Position numbers and translations under genes: made by a program
Shown: positions 14,753-19,389 of the stretch, piece after piece
Layout of the letters: each line of letters starts with the position of its first letter
How positions within the stretch are numbered: position 1 is the first letter of the stretch
Source: an uncultured Clostridia bacterium
GTDB taxonomy: Bacteria > Bacillota > Clostridia > TANB77 > CAG-508
Assembly: GCA_947626205.1 (NCBI GenBank)
Contig: CANQRO010000018.1
Span: 1 to 19,389 of the forward strand
DNA length: 19,389 nucleotides
Direction: 5' to 3'
The notes under the pieces: model-generated
Told to the model about the DNA's origin: nothing
Database searches by the model: none
What the model saw: the letters and a program-made list of their open reading frames with translations, nothing else

Positions 14753-14945
14753 ATTGTTCTCCTTCTTTCTTTTGTTATATTATCCTATTTTTAGTTTAAA
14801 TATGTACACTTTTACTTTTATATTTTTTCTTTTTGTTATATTTATGTTATTATTTTATCTAAACTAATGATTATTTGTCAAGTGTTTTTTTACTTTGTTA
14901 CTGACATATTTATTTTCATCTTATAAAACTACTTTTAGTAAACTT

Positions 14946-14999
14946 TAATAAAAAAGAAGCATACAAATAGCTATTTTATTAACTATTCGTATGCTTCTT
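14946..14999 (-). terminator. terminator of tRNA-Trp transcript
   Basis: AAGAAGCATAC-A-AATAG (14954-14970) pairs with CTATT-C-GTATGCTTCTT (14983-14999), one mismatch, around a 12-base loop. On the minus strand a run of TTTTTTATT follows. It abuts the encoded CCA end of the tRNA. Confidence 0.9.
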
Positions 15000-15074
15000 T
15001 GGCAGGGGCAGAAGGACTCGAACCCTCACCAGCGGTTTTGGAGACCGACATGCTACCATTAACACCATGCCCCT
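15000..15074 (-). tRNA. tRNA-Trp, anticodon CCA
   Basis: On the minus strand the acceptor AGGGGCA pairs with TGCCCCT, discriminator G, and CCA is encoded (15002-15000). The anticodon loop CTCCAAA gives CCA. The T arm GAGGG-TTCGAGT-CCTTC and 4-base variable loop TGGT match known bacterial tRNA-Trp. The outer pair of the anticodon stem (27-43) is T-C, a mismatch where relatives usually pair; the rest of the stem (CGGT/ACCG) is sound. It is transcribed alone from the promoter at 15098-15126. Confidence 0.97.
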
Positions 15075-15097
15075 ATCAATTATAAATTAACAATACT

Positions 15098-15126
15098 ATC
15101 TTAGCATAAAATATATTCTTATGCAA
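15098..15126 (-). promoter_or_regulatory. promoter of tRNA-Trp
   Basis: On the minus strand TTGCAT (15126-15121), a 17-base spacer and TAAGAT (15103-15098). The tRNA 5' end is 23 bases further on, leaving a short leader for RNase P. Confidence 0.75.
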
Positions 15127-15333
15127 GTAATAATATAATTTTTATTTAAATTCTTTGTAATATAATAATTAATTGGTTGTACTTTATTTACATTTATAAA
15201 AACATTTCTATAAAGAAAATTTTGATTAGAACACAGTAGTATACTATTTAGAGTTTTATGTCTTACTACTTTTAAATACATTAATGTTCTATTTTTAAAA
15301 ATAAAGTTTTCTCATATATATTATCTTATATAT

Positions 15334-15364
15334 AAAAAAATTCTAGTCTTTACTAGAATTTTTT
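15334..15364 (-). terminator. terminator of the WLM-domain gene
   Basis: Stem AAAAATTCTAGT / ACTAGAATTTTT with a 4-base loop starts one or two bases after the stop at 15366. The plus strand also has a T-run, so it can stop transcription from either side. Confidence 0.88.
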
Positions 15365-15365
15365 A

Positions 15366-16058
15366 TTAATATTGCAATCCATTAATTTCTTTAATAAAAT
15401 TCTCGTAATCTGGTACATATTTTTTTATCATTTGATAAAACCCTTTAGTATGTGTTTTATATTTTAAATGGCAAAATTGATGTATAACTATATAATCTAT
15501 TATGCTTTTACTATATTTCACAATTTCTGGATTTAATATAATTGTTTTATCTTGTGTACATTTCCCTAAAGTATTCTTCATTTTTTGTATTTTATAATCT
15601 TCTGGTGCGAATCCCAATAAAATTCTTGCTTTTTCCATGGAAGTTTCAAGTTCTCTTTCAGCGACAACTTGGTATATTTTATCTATAAGTAATCTTAATA
15701 AAGCATCTTTTTCTACTTTATTATATTTATTAGGAATCTCTATTTTTATAACTCTATCTTCTACATTAACTGTTAATGTCTTAATATTTCTATAACGAAT
15801 CTTAATATTACATTCTTTTCCTAAAATTGTTATAGTTCCAGTATTACTATATTGTTCTTTTAGCATTTCATATTGTCTTATTCTTTCTAAAATCCATTTT
15901 TTCTTTTCTTCTACTATTTCTTGTATTTGATTTCTTGTATAATACCAAGGAGCATTAACAACAACTTCTCCATTTTGTATAGATATAAATAAATTGTTAT
16001 TTATATTTTTATCTATCGTATATGCGATAACATCTGTTCTATTTCTTAAAATACCCAT
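15366..16058 (-). CDS. YgjP/WLM (DUF45) metallopeptidase-fold protein with HQxxH in place of HExxH
   Basis: The product is 230 residues, the usual size of the YgjP-like DUF45/WLM family, proposed zinc metalloproteases related to SprT and Wss1. The order is typical: an N-terminal beta domain, W55-x-x-x-R (KKWILERI) and the C-terminal catalytic helix. The family motif HELxHL-x4-H reads HQFCHLKYKTH: His193, His197 and His203 (the three zinc ligands) are kept, but the catalytic Glu is Gln194. The codon is CAA at 15479-15477, one base from GAA. Zinc binding should survive; hydrolysis should not. AAGGAGG precedes the ATG, and a near-consensus promoter is upstream (16111-16139). It stands alone between terminators. 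It might be a non-catalytic binding protein or a recently inactivated enzyme. Confidence 0.88.
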   Translation of the reverse strand: MGILRNRTDVIAYTIDKNINNNLFISIQNGEVVVNAPWYYTRNQIQEIVEEKKKWILERIRQYEMLKEQYSNTGTITILGKECNIKIRYRNIKTLTVNVEDRVIKIEIPNKYNKVEKDALLRLLIDKIYQVVAERELETSMEKARILLGFAPEDYKIQKMKNTLGKCTQDKTIILNPEIVKYSKSIIDYIVIHQFCHLKYKTHTKGFYQMIKKYVPDYENFIKEINGLQY

Positions 16059-16110
16059 TTTAAAATCCTCCTTAGTGCAAAAAAACGTTTCTAAAACTTT
16101 TGTTTGTTTT

Positions 16111-16139
16111 ATTTTACATTTTTGTTTTTATTTTGTCAA
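16111..16139 (-). promoter_or_regulatory. strong sigma-A promoter of the WLM-domain gene
   Basis: On the minus strand TTGACA (16139-16134), a 17-base spacer and TAAAAT (16116-16111), about 53 bases upstream of the ATG. Confidence 0.8.
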
Positions 16140-16183
16140 TAGATTTTTTTAAAAATATAAAATTTTTGTTCGGTGTTATTATG

Positions 16184-16222
16184 ACTAAAAAATGGAGAAA
16201 ACTTAATTTTAAGTGTTTCTCC
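16184..16222 (-). terminator. terminator of the HD-domain gene
   Basis: Stem GGAGAAAACTTA / TAAGTGTTTCTCC (one bulged base) with a 4-base loop lies about 37 bases past the HD-gene stop. The minus strand continues ATTTTTTAG. Confidence 0.75.
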
Positions 16223-16258
16223 TACCTTTCTTTGTATCCTTTAGGAAAAATATGACAA

Positions 16259-16828
16259 CTATTTTTTTAATAATAAAATTTTTGCTGCTTGATATTGTGG
16301 TAAAATAATTTCCTTTCCTTTATCTGATAATTTATTGTAACTTCTTTGTAGTTTATTGTAAACAAATTCTGCTCCATCATCTATAGACATATTTTTTTCT
16401 ACATATACCATTCGAAGTAAGGAAGGTATACTATAGAAATGAGCCATAGCATCAGCATCAGCTATGCATATTTCTTCTGGAGTAGTTTTTTTTGATAATC
16501 TACTACCTCGATGGTTTAAAATACATTTTTTTATTAATTCTATATCTTCCTTAGTTATTGGATAAGATGATAATAGATCTTCAGCAATTTGTACTCCAAT
16601 TGTATGATGTTCTTCAGCATAAGACTTATCAGTAATAGATGCAATATCATGTAACAAAGCAGCTAAAGCAACTATATCATGATTTGCTCCATATTCATAG
16701 CAAATTTCTGTAGCTATTTTATAAACTAATTTAATATGATGATCCCAAGCTCCAATTCCATAAGTATTAGATGGCAACATACATCTTCTTTTTACTTCAT
16801 CATATATTTCATTTATTATATCATTCAT
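16259..16828 (-). CDS. HD-domain phosphohydrolase
   Basis: The product is 189 residues. It has the metal site of the HD superfamily: His31 in WDHHIKLVYKIA, His60-Asp61 in LAALLHDIA, HH84-85, His106 in LNHRG and Asp124 or Asp126 in CIADADAMAH. Members hydrolyse phosphate esters of nucleotides or cyclic nucleotides. The extra histidines between the HD pair and final Asp fit a two-metal site. The compact single-domain form resembles uncharacterised 'HD domain-containing' proteins that open INEIYDEVKRRC; the substrate is unknown. GGAGG lies eight bases before the ATG. It is not co-transcribed with the WLM gene, which has its own promoter and follows a terminator. The cytosolic location is inferred from the lack of signals. 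Confidence 0.88.
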   Translation of the reverse strand: MNDIINEIYDEVKRRCMLPSNTYGIGAWDHHIKLVYKIATEICYEYGANHDIVALAALLHDIASITDKSYAEEHHTIGVQIAEDLLSSYPITKEDIELIKKCILNHRGSRLSKKTTPEEICIADADAMAHFYSIPSLLRMVYVEKNMSIDDGAEFVYNKLQRSYNKLSDKGKEIILPQYQAAKILLLKK

Positions 16829-16931
16829 TAAACTACCTCCATAAATACATATTGTAGGTCAATATTCATGTGTGTTTTCTAAATTGGCAAATATATTAAT
16901 TTAATCTATACAATATTCTATCATATTTTTG

Positions 16932-16972
16932 AGCAATTTAAAACTCGAACTTTTATAGTCCGAGTTTTAAAT
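16932..16972 (-). terminator. terminator of ssrA
   Basis: A 15-bp stem (16936-16950 with 16958-16972, one G-U pair) with a 7-base loop lies a few bases after the tmRNA 3' end. The T content lies in the stem arm (CGAGTTTTAAAT), followed by a weak tract. Confidence 0.75.
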
Positions 16973-16977
16973 CAATT

Positions 16978-17335
16978 TGGTGGAGGCGAGGAGAGTCGAA
17001 CTCCTGTCCAATAATCCTTTCATATCAACTTCTCCGAGTGCAGTTTGTTATTTTGATTCCTAATATTTTTCATTAGCAAACAAATGAAAAATATTAGTAG
17101 CTTCGTTTGTACCCACTATTTCCGAAGCAAAAAATAGTTTCGTTTCCTACTATTTTTGCGCCTTTTATTAGCCGTAGGTTTCTAATAAAAAACGTAGCCG
17201 CAACTTAGGCAGCTAATGCTAATTCGTTATTTCTAGCGTTTATATTTAGTTTCTCGTTTTTTAAAGTGGAACACACGAGAATCCACTACTCGCTATTGAT
17301 ACTTCTAGATTACTGTCGAAACCAATTACGCCCCC
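16978..17335 (-). ncRNA. ssrA: tmRNA (transfer-messenger RNA)
   Basis: The RNA is 358 bases. The 5' GGGGGCG pairs with CGCCTCC followed by A and the encoded CCA (16980-16978), forming a tRNA-like acceptor. The 5' side has the conserved TTGGTTTCGACAG and the 3' side GGACAGGAGTTCGACTCTC-type T arm. Pseudoknot PK1 is visible as AGTGGA / TCCACT with CTCGT / ACGAG. The tag reading frame after TAAAC is GCT to TAA at 17237-17205, giving ARNNELALAA, ending in the ALAA expected for ClpXP recognition. The resume codon choice rests on the 15-base distance from PK1 and the T-A-x-x-C context like that of E. coli. It works with SmpB, encoded at 6002-6460. Confidence 0.97.
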
Positions 17336-17352
17336 ATATTTGTTACCTTTTA

Positions 17353-17381
17353 ATTATACAACATTTTTATCATTTTAACAA
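17353..17381 (-). promoter_or_regulatory. promoter of ssrA
   Basis: On the minus strand TTGTTA (17381-17376), a 17-base spacer and TATAAT (17358-17353), 17 bases before the mature 5' end. Precursor trimming by RNase P is expected. Confidence 0.8.
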
Positions 17382-17391
17382 GCAAATTTCC

Positions 17392-17420
17392 TTGACTTTA
17401 TTAATTTGTTAGTTTATAAT
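17392..17420 (+). promoter_or_regulatory. promoter of the M23 peptidase gene, divergent from ssrA
   Basis: TTGACT (17392-17397), a 17-base spacer and TATAAT (17415-17420). The -35 elements of this and the ssrA promoter are about 10 bases apart, back to back. The leader is about 70 bases and contains AGGGAG followed by ATG-TAA at 17448-17453, a possible start-stop element. Confidence 0.8.
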
Positions 17421-17497
17421 TACTTTACATTTAGGGAGATTTAAATAATGTAATCTATTTATTTAATAAAAAGGGCTACAGATTCGGAGGTTAATAT

Positions 17498-18088
17498 ATG
17501 AATCGTAGTCTTTCTTTTTTATATACATTATTTATGGTATTCATTCTATGTATGTGTTTTTGCTTTATGCCTATATATATATCTTATTCAAGTATAAATA
17601 ATAACAATTTTATTTCTTATGATCCTAATTTAGAATTTATTTGGCCTATTCCAGATTCAACAACTATTACTTCAAAATATGGAAAAAGGGTGTCTCCAAC
17701 CGCTGGTGCTTCTAGCTTCCATAAAGGAATTGATATTGCTGCACCAGAAAATACTCCTCTTTATGCTATTTGTGATGGAAATATTACTTTCGCAGGTTTT
17801 TTAGGTGGTGGTGGATATACTATTACTTTATCACACGAAAATATGAAAATTACATATTGCCATGTTTCCCCTAATTTTCTAGTTTCTGTTGGTGATAAGG
17901 TTTTAAAAGGTGAACTTATTGCAAAAGTTGGTCCTAAAAATGTATATGATGTTCCCAACAATTCATACAAAGATAAGAATGGAAATCCAACAAATGGAGC
18001 AACTACAGGTTGTCATTTACATATTGGTATACGTATTGATGAAAAATATATAAATCCCTTAGACATTTTAAGTATTCCTGAACATTAA
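17498..18088 (+). CDS. M23 (LytM-type) peptidoglycan endopeptidase, membrane-anchored
   Basis: The product is 196 residues. A long hydrophobic segment (about 6-30, FLYTLFMVFILCMCFCFMP) acts as signal or anchor, and a short linker leads directly into an M23 domain. Zinc site: FHKGIDIAA gives His75 and Asp79, YCHVSP gives His122, and HLHIGI gives His163 and His165. So the H-x3-D and HxH pairs and the general base are intact and it should be active. Such enzymes cut the glycine or diamino-acid bonds in peptidoglycan peptides. The N-terminal domain common in other M23 proteins is absent, making this a minimal form. CGGAGG is seven bases before the ATG. It converges on the zinc-ribbon gene with a shared hairpin. 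The deacetylase at 9499 is another cell-wall enzyme in the window, not linked in an operon. Confidence 0.92.
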   Translation: MNRSLSFLYTLFMVFILCMCFCFMPIYISYSSINNNNFISYDPNLEFIWPIPDSTTITSKYGKRVSPTAGASSFHKGIDIAAPENTPLYAICDGNITFAGFLGGGGYTITLSHENMKITYCHVSPNFLVSVGDKVLKGELIAKVGPKNVYDVPNNSYKDKNGNPTNGATTGCHLHIGIRIDEKYINPLDILSIPEH

Positions 18089-18135
18089 AAATAAGCTAAA
18101 ATTTACCATATAGATAAAATTTTAGCTTATTACCA
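18088..18135. terminator. bidirectional terminator between M23 peptidase and zinc-ribbon genes
   Basis: AATAAGCTAAAATTTA (18090-18105) pairs with TAAAATTTTAGCTTATT (18115-18131) with one bulge. The minus strand has ATTTTTAA after it; the plus strand tail is weaker. The gene ends on each side meet here. Confidence 0.85.
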
Positions 18136-18140
18136 TTTAC

Positions 18141-18647
18141 TTACATATCATCATCTTCATTGTCTTCTTCTTGTGATTCACTTTCTTCGTTAGTATCTTC
18201 TGTTTCTTCTCCGCATCCGTGGCAAGTACTACAATGTCCATCACTACATCCGCTTTCTTCTTCATTCCAATCTAACTCTATAATGTTATGACATTCTGGA
18301 CATTCTATTTCTTTAACATCTGATGCTATGTTATCCGATACAAACTCGTGGTTACAATAAGGACAAACTATTTCAAAGTCGTAATCTTCATCTTCTATAT
18401 ATAATTCTTTTTCTATGTGATCCATACCCTTTTCTATTTGAGACATTTTTTGCTCTAATAGTTTTTGGTTTTCATAGACTTGGTTTACTCTCTTTTCGCT
18501 AAAGTCCATAATTTTATTTACTTCATCCATATATAACATTGCTATATCTGCAATTTGCTTTTTTATGAAATTCAAATCTTCTGGATCTGTAAATCTTTCT
18601 TCGATTTTTTTTACTATGGAATTAAATCTATCTTGTAATTGTGACAT
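18141..18647 (-). CDS. coiled-coil zinc-ribbon protein with extra Cys cluster and acidic tail
   Basis: The product is 168 residues from the ATG at 18647, seven bases after AGAGGA; an in-frame ATG at 18686 would overlap efp and lacks a site. Residues 1-90 are helical and probably coiled coil (EKRVNQVYENQKLLEQKMSQ). Residues 92-127 form a zinc ribbon with Cys95-x2-Cys98 and Cys116-x2-Cys119. A second cluster, C134-x4-C139-x2-C142-H-G-C145, follows, then a Glu/Asp-rich tail ending EEDNEDDDM. It resembles CD1247 N-terminal-domain-type proteins of Clostridia, which share a helix-plus-ribbon plan. The function is unknown. The start is 16 bases after the efp stop, so the two are co-transcribed. The C-terminal cluster could hold a second metal; that is inference. 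Confidence 0.85.
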   Translation of the reverse strand: MSQLQDRFNSIVKKIEERFTDPEDLNFIKKQIADIAMLYMDEVNKIMDFSEKRVNQVYENQKLLEQKMSQIEKGMDHIEKELYIEDEDYDFEIVCPYCNHEFVSDNIASDVKEIECPECHNIIELDWNEEESGCSDGHCSTCHGCGEETEDTNEESESQEEDNEDDDM

Positions 18648-18663
18648 GAATATTCCTCTTTTC

Positions 18664-19230
18664 TTAAATTCTTTCCATATATTCACCAGTTCTAGTATCT
18701 ATTTTTATTATATCACCAATATTAATAAATAATGGAACACTAATTTCATAGCCATTTTCCAATGTTGCTGGTTTACCTGATGTTGTAGTAGTATTGCCAC
18801 TAAATCCTGGTTCTGTATATGTAACTTCTAATTCAACAAACATAGGAGGCTCTACTGCAAATACATTTCCTTTAAATGATAATATTTTTACGCTCATGTT
18901 TTCTTTTATATATTTTAAACTGTCGCCTAATTGGTCTTTATTTAAAGGAATTTGTTCATATGTTTCATTATCCATAAAATAATATAAATCACCATCATTA
19001 TATAAATATTGCATATCTCTTTTTTCAATTTCTGCTCCTGGATATTTTTCAGATGGATTAAAAGTTTTTTCTAAAACTGCTCCTGAAATTACATTTTTTA
19101 ATTTAGTACGAACAAATGCTGCTCCTTTACCTGGTTTTACATGTTGAAATTCTACAACTTTATATACATTTCCGTCCATTTCAAATGTTGTACCATTTCT
19201 AAAATCTCCTGCCATATATACTTCTGCCAT
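18664..19230 (-). CDS. efp: translation elongation factor P
   Basis: The product is 188 residues, the normal EF-P length. It opens AGDFRNGTTFEMDGNVYKVVEFQHVKPGKGAAFVRTKLKN, the KOW-like domain whose PGKG loop carries the conserved Lys (Lys35) at its tip that enters the peptidyl transferase centre. The OB domains follow, with the family signature-like GYEISVPLFINIGDIIKIDTRTGEY at the end. EF-P relieves ribosomes stalled at polyproline. AAGGAGG is eight bases before the ATG. A promoter (TTGATT, 17 bases, TAAAAT at 19265-19293) lies upstream and an upstream gene's terminator is at 19327-19372, so efp leads its own operon with the zinc-ribbon gene. No EpmA/YmfI-type modification gene is seen in the window. 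Confidence 0.97.
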   Translation of the reverse strand: MAEVYMAGDFRNGTTFEMDGNVYKVVEFQHVKPGKGAAFVRTKLKNVISGAVLEKTFNPSEKYPGAEIEKRDMQYLYNDGDLYYFMDNETYEQIPLNKDQLGDSLKYIKENMSVKILSFKGNVFAVEPPMFVELEVTYTEPGFSGNTTTTSGKPATLENGYEISVPLFINIGDIIKIDTRTGEYMERI

Positions 19231-19264
19231 TTTTATTTCCTCCTTATTATTTCAAATCTTATAT

Positions 19265-19293
19265 ATTTTATACTAAAATTATAATAAAATCAA
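19265..19293 (-). promoter_or_regulatory. promoter of the efp operon
   Basis: On the minus strand TTGATT (19293-19288), a 17-base spacer and TAAAAT (19270-19265), about 35 bases before the efp ATG. Confidence 0.75.
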
Positions 19294-19326
19294 TACATTT
19301 GCCATATTTTCTTTTTTACTTTAATT

Positions 19327-19372
19327 AAAAAACTAAATTCTAGGTAAAGCTCAAGTGGAATTTAGTTTTTTT
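19327..19372. terminator. hairpin terminator upstream of efp
   Basis: AAAAAACTAAATTC (19327-19340) pairs with GAATTTAGTTTTTT (19358-19371) around a 17-base loop. Each strand ends in a T-run, so it can end a gene coming from the right edge, probably minus strand, before efp begins. Confidence 0.85.
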
Positions 19373-19389
19373 ACAAAAATGATATAATA

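Noticed and set aside
14364..14867. Leu/Ser-rich open frames on the plus strand opposite the pilin-like gene
   Set aside because: They are mirror images of the hydrophobic and Asp/Glu-rich coding sequence, without ribosome sites.
15096..15281. Open frame of 61 residues upstream of tRNA-Trp on the minus strand
   Set aside because: It lacks a ribosome site, overlaps the tRNA promoter (15098-15126) and has no protein-like pattern. I treat the 15075-15333 interval as non-coding.
1..19389. CRISPR array, toxin-antitoxin pair or phage module
   Set aside because: No regularly spaced direct repeats were seen, and no Cas, toxin-antitoxin, capsid or integrase motifs appear in any frame I read. The XRE gene is membrane-linked, not a typical antitoxin.

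Overview
The window is AT-rich, uses strong purine-rich ribosome binding sites (AAGGAGG type), short TTGACA/TATAAT promoters and U-tract hairpin terminators. Its gene set (EF-P, SmpB, tmRNA with an ALAA tag, class II aldolase, pilin-like secreted proteins with an ITLIAL N-terminus) points to a low-GC Gram-positive anaerobe of the class Clostridia, probably a gut-type lineage. The species cannot be named from the sequence alone. Most genes lie on the minus strand.

Layout. 1-1400 (minus): the first 17 codons of a TfoX N-terminal-like gene, a small two-helix membrane protein, and a membrane-anchored XRE-type regulator. 1586-2305 (minus): an unrecognised single-helix anchored extracytoplasmic protein whose last codons form its own terminator. 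2443-4869 (minus): a likely operon of a frameshifted RNA m5C methyltransferase, an O6-alkylguanine transferase-like protein with an altered PCHR motif, an iron-sulfur flavoprotein-like reductase and a NUDIX hydrolase. 5039-6460 (plus): two small secreted or membrane proteins of unknown role, then smpB. 6467-7393 (minus): a pseudogene of a secreted DUF6273-like protein with two frameshifts. 7750-8355 (plus): an orphan 201-residue gene with its own strong promoter and unusual codon use. 8391-10422 (minus): fructose-bisphosphate aldolase and a membrane-anchored polysaccharide deacetylase.

10607-13572 (minus): a calcium-type P-type ATPase preceded by a promoter, a yybP-ykoY (Mn2+) riboswitch and an overlapping terminator, so the pump is probably controlled by manganese. 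13577-14752 (minus): a pilin-like secreted protein with a chitobiase C-terminal-like domain. Then come tRNA-Trp(CCA), a YgjP/WLM metallopeptidase-fold protein whose HExxH motif reads HQxxH, an HD-domain phosphohydrolase, tmRNA (ssrA; predicted tag ARNNELALAA), a divergent M23 peptidase, a zinc-ribbon protein with an extra Cys cluster, and efp.

Functional threads. Ribosome rescue and translation are represented by smpB, ssrA, efp, tRNA-Trp and the broken rRNA/tRNA methyltransferase. Envelope remodelling is represented by the NodB deacetylase and M23 peptidase. The operon at 2.4-4.9 kb looks like a nucleic acid repair and nucleotide clean-up cluster. I did not find a CRISPR array, an insertion sequence or an obvious defence or phage module. 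The best leads are the riboswitch-ATPase pair, the active-site substitution in the WLM protein, the orphan gene at 7750 and the Cys-cluster protein beside efp.
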